From the NCBI GenBank assembly GCA_950097015.1, contig CATNEN010000011.1, positions 4,244,501 through 4,308,500 on the forward strand: a DNA stretch of 64,000 nucleotides. The letters are read 5' to 3'. Below the pieces are notes generated by a model. The model did not search any database. It was not told where the DNA came from and worked only from the letters and a program-made list of their open reading frames with translations. The DNA is from Macrostomum hystrix. Taxonomy: Eukaryota; Platyhelminthes; Macrostomidae. This document shows, in pieces, positions 20,034-32,269 of this stretch (within the stretch, counting starts at the first letter, position 1; every line of letters starts with the position of its first letter). The position numbers were made by a program, and so were the translations under genes.

Positions 20034-20535
20034 GATTCTAGTTTTACAGATAGGATTCTAGCTAGACAGATGGGATTCTAGTTTTACAGATAGGATTCTA
20101 GCTAGACAGATGGGATTCTAGTTTTACAGATGGGATTCTAGTTTTACAGATGGGATTCTAGTTTTACAGATGGGATTCTAGTTTTACAGATGGGATTCTA
20201 GCTAGACAGATGGGATTCTAGTTATACAGATGGGATTCTAGTTAGACAGATGGGATTCTAGATATACAGATGGGATTCTAGTCATACAGATGGGATTCTA
20301 GTTATACAGATGGGATTCTAGTTATACAGATGGGATTCTAGTCATACAGATGGGATTCTAGTTAGACAGATGGGATTCTAGCTAGACAGATGGGATTCTA
20401 GTTAGACAGATGGGGTTCTAGTTTTACAGATGGGATTCTAGTTAGACAGATGGAATTCTAGTTCGAAAAATGGGATTCTAGTTCAGAAAATGGGATTCTA
20501 GTTCAAAAAATGGGATTCTAGTTCGAAAATCTGTG
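20034..20535 (+). repeat. 20-bp minisatellite (GGATTCTAG type), copy A
   Basis: About 25 units of a 20-bp motif of the form GGGATTCTAGTTTTACAGAT, with variation almost confined to the four bases after CTAG (TTTT, CTAG, TTAG, TTAT, TCAT). The last four units change to TTCGAAAAA/TTCAAAAAA forms. It starts directly at the broken end of the gypsy relic. The same motif forms a 67-unit array inside an intron at 56925. Confidence 0.9.
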
Positions 20536-20720
20536 CGAGCATCTTTTCAGTGTACGGTATCAGTATGAGAGTGTGCTCAGGAGTCAGCGGAATGGGTAGA
20601 ATTGTAAAAACGCTATGTGCTATTGCCCGCGGCCTGGCTGAGCATGACTCATTGTGAGACCCCACTCATGCAGACCCTTCAAAATCCTGTCCCTCCGCTC
20701 TCTATTATTATTCGGGTTGA
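20536..20720 (+). repeat. SINE family A, 3' part (copy A)
   Basis: The GTGTGCTCAGGAGTCAGCG(G)AAT...GAATTG block and the following CATTGCCCGCGGCC-type stretch match the 3' half of the SINE at 52285-52500. An ATTATTATT tail at about 20703-20715 marks its end. Confidence 0.55.
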
Positions 20721-21335
20721 TTGGAACTTGAAAGTGATTTTTCGATCACGATTCGGAATGTGCGATTCAATTGAATGTATGTCGATCACGTACAGAAATT
20801 TGGGGCGTCAATTATTGCTTGACTGCACTAAAATCGTTTCTTCTATTCTGGCTCATCGTTCCATATACATGACAAATTGAGTTTTCTATGGCTTACTTTC
20901 AAACGCTAGGCCTTAGATTCCATAGGCCGTTCCGTTTTGCATGTCCACTGTTTCACATAGCGCGACAAAAGCAATGCAATAATTATGTGTTAGAGAGAAA
21001 CTCCAAAAAGTCAGAAAGTTTTCTAATAGTACAAACCGAAAAGTTCATCTCGGAAAAGTCAAGCATGCAGGCAAAAAGCAAAGTAAAGCTGAAATTTGAC
21101 ATAGACAAAAGGCGTGTACCCCTGTGTCAGCCAGCGCTGCCATAGACCGAGCCAGCTCGGACCTGTATTTTCTGCAGCATTTAGAAGGGGCAGCGGCCCG
21201 AAAAGAAGAATGAAATCCAAAAACAGACAACCCTCGACTAAACATTGGCCAATTCTACTCAGCCGTTGCAAATTGGATCAAGAATTGACTGCAATTCAAC
21301 TGCCACCTGCCAGCTAATCGACCAAATCTAACTGC
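20721..21335. other. Upstream region of the Ly6/mucin-like gene (copy A)
   Basis: No domain is recognisable. An 85-codon frame at 20888-21145 recurs in the second copy with one change, but near-identity is expected of the whole segment, so it is not evidence for a gene. The region is likely to hold the promoter and 5' UTR of the gene starting at 21336-21375; no clear TATA box could be fixed. Confidence 0.35.
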
Positions 21336-23058
21336 ATGGGCCGTTCGGAATCGAAGCTGGCAATCATGACGACTATGGAGCTGGTTATTGTTGGCGTGTT
21401 ACTTGCAGTTGGAGACATTCAGCTGGCTGATTGCATTAAATGTATCTCGTCGAGGTTGCCACAATCAGTCGAAACATATATGAATGACAATAGTTCTACT
21501 ACTTGCACTCGTCGCACAGTCACCAAGTGTAAAGTGGAATATTATAAAAACATCAATGTGGTGAGCGACCGAATGAAATAAACTAAGTAAATTAGCATAT
21601 CAGTTCGAATTCATAAAGTAACAGTTTGCACGCGGAAACCCTTTTTAGAATCTGGAATATGGTTGCGGCGCCTGTCCCGCTACGCAGGACGCTAAACATT
21701 TTTGCAAAGACTGCACAGGTGATGACTGCAATAAAGCGAGTGCATTAAACGTGACCGATGATCTAGTAGAATGCCTCGAATACATACTTGCGGGTCAGTT
21801 CTTTATCAACGGAAACGGTAAACCAATAGGGCCAAATAAAATTTTTTGTCTACCATCGGAAAAGTGCTTCAAATATGAAATTTTTCCTGGAACAAAATAC
21901 CATGAGATCTACATCGGCTGTAAGACGATGGTCGAAATGTATCATCAAGTCGTGTTGGGATTTTATAGCTATTCTCAAGTTGCTCGGAACTTTAAACCTT
22001 ACGAATGTACACCAAACGAAAACTATTCTGATTGTATTTCAATAACCACGACTGCTCGGTTAGCAACCGTGACTGCTTCGGGTGCAGCCACGACTGGTGC
22101 TGGTGCAGCCACGACTGGTGCTGGTGCAGCCACGACTGGTGCTGGTGCAGCCACGACTGCTGCTGGTGCAGCCACGACTGGTGCTGGTGCAGCCACGACT
22201 GGTGCTGGTGCAGCCACGACTGCTGCTGGTGCAGCCACGACTGGTGCTGGTGCAGCCACGACTGGTGCTGGTGCAGCCACGACTGCTGCTGGTGCAGCCA
22301 CGACTGGTGCTGGTGCAGCAACGACTGCTGCTGGTGCAGCCACGACTGCTGCTGGTGCAGCCACGACTGCTGCTGGTGCAGCAACGACTGGTGCTGGTGC
22401 AGCAACGACTGCTGCTGGTGCAGCCACGACTGCTGCTGGTGCAGCCACGACTGGTGCTGGTGCAGCAACGACTGCTGCTGGTGCAGCCACGACTGCTGCT
22501 GGTGCAGCCACGACTGCTGCTGGTGCAGCCACGACTGGTGCTGGTGCAGCCACGACTGCTGCTGGTGCAGCCACGACTGGTGCTGGTGCAGCCACGACTG
22601 CTGCTGGTGCAGCCACGACTGCTGCTGGTGCAGCCACGACTGGTGCTGGTGCAGCCACGACTGGTGCTGGTGCAGCCACGACTGGTGCTGGTGCAGCCAC
22701 GACTGCTGCTGGTGCAGCCACGACTGGTGCTGGTGCAGCCACGACTGCTTCGGGTGCAGCCACGACTGGTGCTGGTGCAGCCACGACTGGTGCTGGTGCA
22801 GCCACGACTGCTGCTGGTGCAGCCACGACTGGTGCTGGTGCAGCCACGACTGGTGCTGGTGCAGCCACGACTGCTCGGCCTGCAGCAAGGACTGCTGCTG
22901 GTGCAGCCACGACTGCTGGGCCTGCAGCCACGACTGCTGCTGATCCAGCCAGGACTGCTGCGGGTGCTTCAAGCCGGACTTCGCCGTCCGGATCCGTACT
23001 GCTGGGCTGCACGATGCTGCTAGCGATGCTGCTGCCTGTGCTGTTGACTTTGCCCTGA
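21336..23058 (+). CDS. Secreted GPI-anchored Ly6/uPAR-like protein with Thr/Ala repeat stalk (copy A)
   Basis: Two exons: 21336-21560 and 21649-23058. The 88-bp intron has a GTGAGC donor and a CCCTTTTTAG acceptor and is phase 0. ATGs at 21336, 21366 and 21375 are possible starts; the later two place a hydrophobic signal peptide (Val-Ile-Val-Gly-Val-Leu-Leu-Ala-Val) correctly. The mature N-terminal part is Cys-rich and contains Cys-Lys-Asp-Cys ... Asp-Asp-Cys-Asn, the hallmark end of a three-finger Ly6/uPAR domain. A second Cys-containing segment follows (about 21780-22035). Then come about 38 repeats of seven residues (Ala-Ala-Thr-Thr-Gly/Ala-Ala-Gly), a likely O-glycosylated stalk. The C-terminus (Ser-Gly-Ser then a Leu/Met-rich stretch) looks like a GPI-attachment signal. 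A surface glycoprotein role is inferred. It differs from the copy at 33655 mainly in amino-acid-changing sites. Confidence 0.8.
22084..22880 (+). repeat. 21-bp coding VNTR, copy A
   Basis: About 38 units of GCAGCCACGACTGGTGCTGGT, each adding seven residues. Variation is almost limited to GGT versus GCT at codon five and GCC versus GCA at codon two. No unit contains a stop in several frames on either strand, so long false reading frames overlap it. Confidence 0.92.
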
Positions 23059-23100
23059 TATTTTTTGCATGTTTCGTTCGATGTGCTGATTTTGGAATTT

Positions 23101-23106
23101 ATTAAA
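23101..23106 (+). terminator. Poly(A) signal ATTAAA of the Ly6/mucin-like gene (copy A)
   Basis: ATTAAA lies 43 bp after the stop codon in an AT-rich 3' flank; the same hexamer is at 36176-36181 in the second copy. Confidence 0.5.
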
Positions 23107-23474
23107 AGTTAATTTATTAATTGATCATATTGATGTTCTGAAAGTTCTGTCAGAAAATGCACTGAAAAATCAAAGTGCTAAAAGTCTCTTCTCAATAACA
23201 AAAACTGACTGGTTCTCGTTGCAAATCTCAAGCAGGCCAAGTTTGTAATATTTTACAACTAAATATATTTCTGTCTGAACTAAATAGTTATTCAATACTC
23301 AAGCTGATAAGCTGCACTGATCAGTTAATACTGGCTTGTCGTTTAAAAGTTTTAAGTGCTTAAAAATTGACGCTCAATTAGTATCACAATTAGCTAATTT
23401 TATTCCAGTATTTAAATATCTTAAATAAAATCAGAACTGTAAATATTACCTACGATGAGAAAACGAATGCAACA
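23107..23474. other. 3' flank of the Ly6/mucin-like gene
   Basis: AT-rich non-coding DNA, nearly identical to 36182-36553 (I see two single-base differences). No feature recognised. Confidence 0.4.
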
Positions 23475-24945
23475 TTCAATCGATGTGAACAGCCACCTTC
23501 AGTCCATCTGAATAGCCACCTTCAGTCCATCTGAATAGCCACCTTCAGTCCATGTGAACAGCCACTTTCAGTCCATGTGAATAGCCACCTTCAGTCCATG
23601 TGAATAGCCACCTTCAGTCCATGTGAATTGTCACCTTCAGTCCATGTGAATATAGCCACCTTCAGTCCATCTGAACAGCCACCTTCAGTCCATGTGAATA
23701 GCCACCTTCAGTCCATCTGAATAGCCACCTTCAGTCCATCTGAACAGCCACCTTCAGTCCATCTGAACAGCCACCTTCAGTCCATCTGAATATAGCCACC
23801 TTCAGTCTATCTGAACAGCCACCTTCAGTCCATGTGAACAGCCACCTTCAGTCCATCTGAACAGCCATCTTCAGTCCATGTGAATAGCCACCTTCAGTCC
23901 ATGTGAATAGCCACCTTCAGTCCATGTGAATATAGCCACCTTCAGTCCATGTGAATAGTCACCTTCAGTCCATGTGAATAGCCACCTTTAGTCCATGTGA
24001 ATAGCCACCTTCAGTCCATGTGAATTGTCACCTTCAGTCCATGTGAATATAGCCACCTTCAGTCCATCTGAACAGCCACCTTCAGTCCATGTGAATAGCC
24101 ACCTTCAGTCCATGTGAATAGCCACCTTCAGTCCATGTGAATAGCCACCTTCAGTCCATCTGAACAGCCACCTTCATTCCATGTGAATAGCCACCTTCAG
24201 TCCATGTGAATAGCCACCTTCAGTCCATCTGAACAGCCACCTTCAGTCCATCTGAACAGCCACCTTCAGTCCATGTGAATATAGCCACCTTCAGTCCATC
24301 TGAACAGCCACCTTCAGTCCATCTGAACAGCCACCTTCAGTCCATGTGAATATAGCCACCTTCAGTCCATGTGAATAGCCACCTTCAGTCCATGTGAATA
24401 GCCACCTTCAGTCCATGTGAATTGTCACCTTCAGTCCATGTGAATAGCCACCTTCAGTCCATGTGAATTGTCACCTTCAGTCCATGTGAATAGCTACCTT
24501 CAGTCCATGTGAATTGTCACCTTCAGTCCATGTGAATAGCCACCTTCAGTCCATGTGAATTGTCACCTTCAGTCCATGTGAACAGCCACCTTCAGTCCAT
24601 CTGAATAGCCACCTTCAGTCCATCTGAACAGCCACCTTCAGTCCATCTGAACAGCCACCTTCAGTCCATCTGAACAGCCACCTTCAGTCCATGTGAATAT
24701 AGCCACCTTCAGTCTATCTGAACAGCCACCTTCAGTCCATGTGAACAGCCACCTTCAGTCTATGTGAATAGCCACCTTCAGTCCATGTGAATAGCCACCT
24801 TCAGTCCATGTGAACAGCCACCTTCAGTCTATGTGAATAGCCACCTTCAGTCCATGTGAACAGCCACCTTCAGTCCATGTGAATAGCCACCTTCAGTCCA
24901 TGTGAATAGCCACCTTCAGTCCATGTGAATAGCCACCTTCAGTTC
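23475..24945 (+). repeat. 23-bp minisatellite (CCACCTTCAGTCCATGTGAATAG), copy A
   Basis: About 64 units with a 23-bp period. Three positions vary in a mosaic way: CATGTGA versus CATCTGA, GAATAG versus GAACAG, and an occasional two-base insertion giving GAATATAG. Rare AATTGT variants occur. The array begins about 415 bp after the stop codon of the Ly6/mucin-like gene. Confidence 0.93.
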
Positions 24946-26020
24946 ATCAGAATGACCAGATGGCCAGATCGCAGCTGCGAAGCTCGCTGGATCATTTACA
25001 TCGTTTGGATGGACTGGAGGAGATGACACAGTGTCAGGAATACCTTGACCTTGGAGAATTGTAAGGTTGTGAATGGCTGTCGATTTGACTCATCGGAATG
25101 TGAGCTAATGCGAAGCTTTTTGACGGATGGATCTCGGGGAAGTGAGTGCTGTGCGTAAATTGGTGTCGTCCTTTCACTACAAGAAGCGATCAATGTGCTA
25201 GGACTTGTGTGAGCAATGAGAGGCCAGTGGCTTTAGAGCGGATGCGGAACTCACGATCGGAGCCCCATGATGGAGATTGATACGATGATTGGATTAGGAC
25301 CTAGATTTAGGTTCGTCGTCGGAGCGGTACCCGATGGAGTCGTTTCTGTCTTCATAAAAGTTAACAAGATAGGAGTTGAAGGCCGGAAGCCCTTGTTGAG
25401 AAGTTATAGGAGACTTGCAAGGTTGGAGATGGGATATTGGTTTTACTGCTCAACGGTTTCAGTAAGCTAGCCAAAGACTTTGATTCAGAAAAAATAGAGC
25501 CCGCCATTGAATAGCGAAAATTATAAATCTAACACAACTTAAAATATGATGTTATTTTGTCGTCGATTCTATCAGCAAAATAGACATCGTGTTTTGTTTA
25601 TGTTAAGCAAATCTCGGAATATTAGCGGCAATCTGAAAGCTTAGATGATAAAAATAATTATTGAAGACTGTCTACATCATGTCATATTGTAATAAGGTTA
25701 TTTATTGTCAGTAAAAAGGCTTTGTCTACGCTTTGCTTTGTATAATATTAAATTTGTGGTAGGGCCTTAAGTCGTTAAGTCGTTAATAGATTCGTAATTT
25801 CGTGTGATTACAATCTGCACTTCACTGTTGACTCTAGTCTTGAGTTGCTGGCTATGACTTATGTTATGAGAATGAAGCAGTCAGAGCAGCGAAACACTGA
25901 AGCCGTATAGCTAGCAAAACTTTAGAAGTATTACTAGCAAGTTTTGCCCTCCTTCGGGGAGCAGAAATATTTTTAATTCGTCTAGTATATACTTTTTTGC
26001 AGCAGTATTTTCAGCTTTTC
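24946..26020. other. Single-copy spacer between the 23-bp and 18-bp arrays (copy A)
   Basis: No recognised gene. A 67-codon frame at 25267-25470 is kept in the second copy with one conservative change, but no domain, splice signal or start context supports it. The distal part is AT-rich. Confidence 0.4.
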
Positions 26021-26023
26021 TAA

Positions 26024-29000
26024 GCTACAATGATCCCCAGTGGATGATGATCACCTAGTTGGCAATGATCACCCAGTTGACAATGATCCCCAGTTGACAA
26101 TGATCCCCAGTTGATGATGATCACCCAGTTGACAATGATCCCCAGTTGACAATGATCCCCAGTTGATGATGATCACCTAGTTGGCAATGATCACCCAGTT
26201 GACAATGATCCCCAGTTGACAATGATCCCCAGTTGACAATGATCCCCCAGTTGACAATGTTCCCCAGTTGACAATGATCCCCCAGTTGACAATGATCCCC
26301 AATTGACAATGATCCCCCAGTTGACAATGATCCCCAATTGACAATGATCCCCCAGTTGACAATGATCCCCAGTTGACAATGATCCCCCAGTGGATGATGA
26401 TCACCTAGTTGGCAATGATCACCCAGTTGACAATGATCCCCAGTTGACAATGATCCCCAGTTGACAATGATCCCCCAGTTGACAATGATCCCCAGTTGAC
26501 AATGATCCCCCAGTTGACAATGATCCCCAATTGACAATGATCCCCCAGTTGACAATGATCCCCCAGTTGATGATGATCAAGCAGTTGACAATGATCCCCC
26601 AGTTGACAATGATCCTCAGTTGACAATGATCCCCCAGTTGACAATGATCCCCAGTTGATGATGATCAAGCAGTTGACAATGATCCCCCAGTTGACAATGA
26701 TCCCCCAGTTGACAATGATCACAAAGTTGACAATGATCCCCCAGTTAACAATGATCACCCAGTTGACAATGATCACCCAGTTGACAATGATCCCCCAGTT
26801 AACAATGATCGCCCAGTTGACAATGATCCCTCAGTTGACCATGATCCCCCATTTGATGATGACTCCCCATTGATAATGATCCCCAGTTGACAATGTTCCC
26901 CCAGTCGACAATGATCCCCCAGTTGATGATAATCAAGCAGTTGACAATGATCACCCAGTTGACAATGATCACCCAGTTGACAATGATCACCCAGTTGACA
27001 ATGATCCCCCAGTTAACAATGATCGCCCAGTTGACAATGATCCCTCAGTTGACCATGATCCCCCATTTGATGATGACTCCCCATTGATAATGATCCCCAG
27101 TTGACAATGTTCCCCCAGTCGACAATGATCCCCCAGTTGATGATAATCAAGCAGTTGACAATGATCACCCAGTTGACAATGATCCCCCAGTTGACCATGA
27201 TCCCCCAGTTGACAATGATTCCCCAGTTGATGATGATCACCCAGTTGACCATGATCATCCATTTGATGATGATCACCCAGTTGACCATGATCATCCATTT
27301 GATGATGATCACCCAGTTGACCATGATCATCCATTTGATGATGATCACCCAGTTGACCATGATCATCCATTTGATGATGATCACCCAGTTGACAATGTTC
27401 GCCCCAGTTGACAATGATCCCCCAGTTGATGATGATCCCCCAGTTGACCATGATCATCCATTTGATGATGATCACCCAGTTGACCGTGAACCCCCATTTG
27501 ATGATGATCACCCAGTTGACAATGATCCCCAGTTGACCATGATCCCATATTTGATGATGACTCCACATTGATGATGATCCCCCAGTTGACAATGATCCCC
27601 CAGTTGACAATGATCCCCCAGTTGACAATGATCACAAAGTTGACAATGATCCCCCAGTTGACAATGATCACAAAGTTGACAATGATCCCCCAGTTGACAA
27701 TGATCACCCAGTTGACAATGATCCCCCAGTTAACAATGATCGCCCAGTTGACAATGATCCCTCAGTTGACCATGATCCCCCATTTGATGATGACTCCCCA
27801 TTGATAATGATCCCCAGTTGACAATGTTCCCCCAGTCGACAATGATCCCCCAGTTGATGATAATCAAGCAGTTGACAATGATCACCCAGTTGACAATGAT
27901 CACCCAGTTGACAATGATCACCCAGTTAACAATGATCGCCCAGTTGACAATGATCCCTCAGTTGACCATGATCCCCCATTTCATGATGACTCCCCATTGA
28001 TAATGATCCCCAGTTGACAATGTTCCCCCAGTCGACAATGATCCCCCAGTTGATGATAATCAAGCAGTTGACAATGATCACCCAGTTGACAATGATCCCC
28101 CAGTTGACAATGATCGCCCAGTTGACAATGATCCCTCAGTTGACCATGATCCCCCATTTGATGATGACTCCCCATTGATAATGATCCCCAGTTGACAATG
28201 TTCCCCCAGTCGACAATGATCCCCCAGTTGATGATAATCAAGCAGTTGACAATGATCACCCAGTTGACAATGATCCCCCAGTTGACCATGATCCCCCAGT
28301 TGATGATGATCACCCAGTTGACCATGATCATCCATTTGATGATGATCACCCAGTTGACCATGATCATCCATTTGATGATGATCACCCAGTTGACCATGAT
28401 CATCCATTTGATGATGATCACCCAGTTGACAATGTTCGCCCCAGTTGACAATGATCCCCCAGTTGATGATGATCCCCCAGTTGACCATGATCATCCATTT
28501 GATGATGATCACCCAGTTGACAATGATCCCCAGTTGACAATGATCCCCCAGTTGACAATGTTCCCCAGTTGACAATGATCCCCCAGTTGACAATGATCCC
28601 CAATTGACAATGATCCCCCAGTTGACAATGATCCCCAATTGACAATGATCCCCCAGTTGACAATGATCCCCAGTTGACAATGATCCCCCAGTGGATGATG
28701 ATCACCTAGTTGGCAATGATCACCCAGTTGACAATGATCCCCAGTTGACAATGATCCCCAGTTGACAATGATCCCCCAGTTGACAATGATCCCCAGTTGA
28801 CAATGATCCCCCAGTTGACAATGATCCCCAATTGACAATGATCCCCCAGTTGACAATGATCCCCCAGTTGATGATGATCAAGCAGTTGACAATGATCCCC
28901 CAGTTGACAATGATCCTCAGTTGACAATGATCCCCCAGTTGACAATGATCCCCAGTTGATGATGATCAAGCAGTTGACAATGATCCCCCAGTTGACAATG

Positions 29001-30940
29001 ATCCCCCAGTTGACAATGATCACAAAGTTGACAATGATCCCCCAGTTAACAATGATCACCCAGTTGACAATGATCACCCAGTTGACAATGATCCCCCAGT
29101 TAACAATGATCGCCCAGTTGACAATGATCCCTCAGTTGACCATGATCCCCCATTTGATGATGACTCCCCATTGATAATGATCCCCAGTTGACAATGTTCC
29201 CCCAGTCGACAATGATCCCCCAGTTGATGATAATCAAGCAGTTGACAATGATCACCCAGTTGACAATGATCACCCAGTTGACAATGATCACCCAGTTGAC
29301 AATGATCCCCCAGTTAACAATGATCGCCCAGTTGACAATGATCCCTCAGTTGACCATGATCCCCCATTTGATGATGACTCCCCATTGATAATGATCCCCA
29401 GTTGACAATGTTCCCCCAGTCGACAATGATCCCCCAGTTGATGATAATCAAGCAGTTGACAATGATCACCCAGTTGACAATGATCCCCCAGTTGACCATG
29501 ATCCCCCAGTTGACAATGATTCCCCAGTTGATGATGATCACCCAGTTGACCATGATCATCCATTTGATGATGATCACCCAGTTGACCATGATCATCCATT
29601 TGATGATGATCACCCAGTTGACCATGATCATCCATTTGATGATGATCACCCAGTTGACCATGATCATCCATTTGATGATGATCACCCAGTTGACAATGTT
29701 CGCCCCAGTTGACAATGATCCCCCAGTTGATGATGATCCCCCAGTTGACCATGATCATCCATTTGATGATGATCACCCAGTTGACCGTGAACCCCCATTT
29801 GATGATGATCACCCAGTTGACAATGATCCCCAGTTGACCATGATCCCATATTTGATGATGACTCCACATTGATGATGATCCCCCAGTTGACAATGATCCC
29901 CCAGTTGACAATGATCCCCCAGTTGACAATGATCACAAAGTTGACAATGATCCCCCAGTTGACAATGATCACAAAGTTGACAATGATCCCCCAGTTGACA
30001 ATGATCACCCAGTTGACAATGATCCCCCAGTTAACAATGATCGCCCAGTTGACAATGATCCCTCAGTTGACCATGATCCCCCATTTGATGATGACTCCCC
30101 ATTGATAATGATCCCCAGTTGACAATGTTCCCCCAGTCGACAATGATCCCCCAGTTGATGATAATCAAGCAGTTGACAATGATCACCCAGTTGACAATGA
30201 TCACCCAGTTGACAATGATCACCCAGTTAACAATGATCGCCCAGTTGACAATGATCCCTCAGTTGACCATGATCCCCCATTTGATGATGACTCCCCATTG
30301 ATAATGATCCCCAGTTGACAATGTTCCCCCAGTCGACAATGATCCCCCAGTTGATGATAATCAAGCAGTTGACAATGATCACCCAGTTGACAATGATCCC
30401 CCAGTTGACAATGATCGCCCAGTTGACAATGATCCCTCAGTTGACCATGATCCCCCATTTGATGATGACTCCGCATTGATAATGATCCCCAGTTGACAAT
30501 GTTCCCCCAGTCGACAATGATCCCCCAGTTGATGATAATCAAGCAGTTGACAATGATCACCCAGTTGACAATGATCCCCCAGTTGACCATGATCCCCCAG
30601 TTGATGATGATCACCCAGTTGACCATGATCATCCATTTGATGATGATCACCCAGTTGACCATGATCATCCATTTGATGATGATCACCCAGTTGACCATGA
30701 TCATCCATTTGATGATGATCACCCAGTTGACAATGTTCGCCCCAGTTGACAATGATCCCCCAGTTGATGATGATCCCCCAGTTGACCATGATCATCCATT
30801 TGATGATGATCACCCAGTTGACAATGTTCGCCCCAGTTGACAATGATCCCCCAGTTGATGATGATCCCCCAGTTGACCATGATCATCCATTTGATGATGA
30901 TCACCCAGTTGACAATGATCCCCAGTTGACCATGATCCCA
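26024..30940 (+). repeat. 18/19-bp satellite array with higher-order structure (copy A)
   Basis: Nearly 5 kb of units of the form CAGTTGACAATGATCCCC with variants (GATGATGATCAC, GACCATGATCAT, CATTTGATGATG, AATCAAG). Blocks of about 200 bp recur in the same order (for example at about 26800, 27015, 27735, 28100), and a much longer block of about 2.2 kb recurs at an offset of exactly 2301 bp (26190-28430 versus 28490-30730). All long open frames here are by-products of the repeat. Confidence 0.93.
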
Positions 30941-30942
30941 TA

Positions 30943-30996
30943 TTTGATGATCAAATATGATCATCAAAATTGATTGGGCGTGATTGGGCGTGATTG
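30943..30996. other. Duplication junction: hairpin plus 10-bp microrepeats
   Basis: At the end of copy A the satellite runs into TTTGATGATCA (30943-30953), four loop bases, then its inverse TGATCATCAAA (30958-30968). Next come repeated (T)GATTGGGCG units (about 30971-30990), and then the LTR fragment of copy B. The second unit shares its sequence with the first bases of the copied LTR segment (GGCGTGATTGG). Confidence 0.8.
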
Positions 30997-31108
30997 GGGG
31001 GTGGGTACGCCCACCCCAGTGTTTCTGGCCAAATATAATAGTGCTAGCGAGCCGGTATGGCTCTTCGCGTATTTGTGTGCATGCTACCTGACAAACCAGC
31101 GTCTTACA
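30987..31108 (+). repeat. Gypsy LTR fragment carried in duplication copy B
   Basis: The last 122 bp of the 200-bp LTR, ending GTCTTACA and followed by GCGC as in copy A. No gag or pol is present beside it, so it arrived by duplication and not by transposition. Confidence 0.9.
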
Positions 31109-32269
31109 GCGCGAACATTTCTCGCAGGCGCGGGACCAGTGCCTCGGCCGTCGTTGTCTGCATGAGCTGCACCTCTGGGAATCTCGAGTATCTGTCCACG
31201 CACACCAGCAGCATGTTGTTGTTGATCGGGCCTACAAAGTCAGCCCCAATCGACAACCAGGCGCCCTTAGGGATAGGCGTCGGCTGTAGAGGCGTAGCCC
31301 GAACGGCTGGCGTGTGAGACGTGATGGCACAGCTGCGGCACCGACTGACGAACTCCTCCGCTTGTGTTGCCATTCTCGGCCACCAGACCTTGCTGCTGAG
31401 CCTTGCGGTCGTCTTCTGCGAGCACTGGTGTCCTTGGTGCGCCAGCTCGAGCATCTGCTGCCGTAGAGCTGCTGGCACGACAATCCGCTGATGCCGAAGA
31501 AGAACTCCGTCTACCGCCGACAGCTCCTCTCGCAGCACGTGGAGTGACCGCATCTCAGCGCTAGAGCGGTCCCATTGGCCGCCTTGCATCGCTGCTATCG
31601 CTGCCCGGATAACTGGGTCGCTGGCTGAGCTCTTGCGGATGTCTTCGAGCGTGAGCGCCTTCGGGACAGCCGCCTGCGCTACCTCGTTTATGTAGGCCTC
31701 TCTCAGCTGCTCGCTGGTCCTACTTCCTTCAGCGTTTAGAGGCTGCCTGCTGAGTATGTCTGCAGCATTGGACGCTCCTGGCTGGTATTCGACCTTGAAT
31801 ACCTGGATGCTGGATACGCAGCGCCATACTCTCGACTCGTGGAGGCGGCCGTGACCCTGGCGCATACATGGCTGTCAGCGGCTTGTGGTCGGAGATCACC
31901 GTGAATTCGGGCGATACATACAAGTAGTACTCGAACTTCAGGCAGCCGAACTTCACGGCGAGCGCCTCTTTTTCGGTCTGCGAATATCGCCGCTCGACGT
32001 CGGAGAAAATCCGGCTCGCGTATGCGACTGGCCGCGAACTGCCGTCGTGCTGTACTTGCGCCAGGATTCCGCCGAGTCCGGTTGGTCCCGCGTCCACAAT
32101 CAGCTGTGTCCGTAGCCGCTTGTCGTAGAATGCCAGCGTTGTCGGCTCCGCAATGCTGCGCTTTAGCTGCGCAAAGGCGCTGGCCTGGTCGGCGCCCCAC
32201 TGCCAGTTGGTGTTCTTCCGGGTCAGGCGTCGCAGCGGCTCCGCCACCTTGCCCAGCTGTGGCGTGAGG
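31109..32269 (-). pseudogene. Ty3/gypsy relic, RNase H and N-terminal integrase (copy B)
   Basis: Same sequence as 18873-20033, including the frameshift at the 7-bp direct repeat (near 31811-31826) and the abrupt end at the 20-bp minisatellite. The lesion therefore predates the duplication. Confidence 0.88.

Larger units (their letters stand above)
18751..30970 (+). repeat. Segmental duplication, copy A
   Basis: From 18751 the sequence recurs at 30987 in the same order and orientation. The offset is 12,236 bp at the left end; it grows to 12,276 after the 20-bp minisatellite (two extra units), to 12,319 after a 43-bp insertion near 33100, to 13,075 after the coding VNTR and to about 13,180-13,190 after the 23-bp array. 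Non-repeat parts are about 99% identical by eye. The two copies lie head to tail. A tandem duplication is the simple reading; joining of two diverged haplotypes during assembly is the alternative. Confidence 0.9.

Noticed and set aside
20034-20535. CRISPR-like regular repeats (also at 23475, 36554 and 56925).
   Set aside because: Units are directly adjacent without unique spacers and the context is eukaryotic; these are minisatellites.
20888-21145. An 85-codon frame upstream of the Ly6/mucin-like gene, present in both copies.
   Set aside because: Same reason: retained only because the segment is duplicated; no recognisable protein feature.
22084-22880. Antifreeze-glycoprotein interpretation of the Ala-Ala-Thr-rich repeats.
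   Set aside because: The repeats are seven residues with Thr-Thr-Gly-Ala-Gly, sit between a Ly6-like domain and a GPI-type tail, and fit a mucin-like stalk better.
25267-25470. A 67-codon frame kept in both duplication copies.
   Set aside because: The whole segment is about 99% identical, so conservation says nothing, and no domain or splice signal supports it.
26024-30940. Many repetitive reading frames in the 18/19-bp satellite.
   Set aside because: Frames change wherever a unit has 18 or 19 bases, have no unique flanking sequence and exist on both strands.
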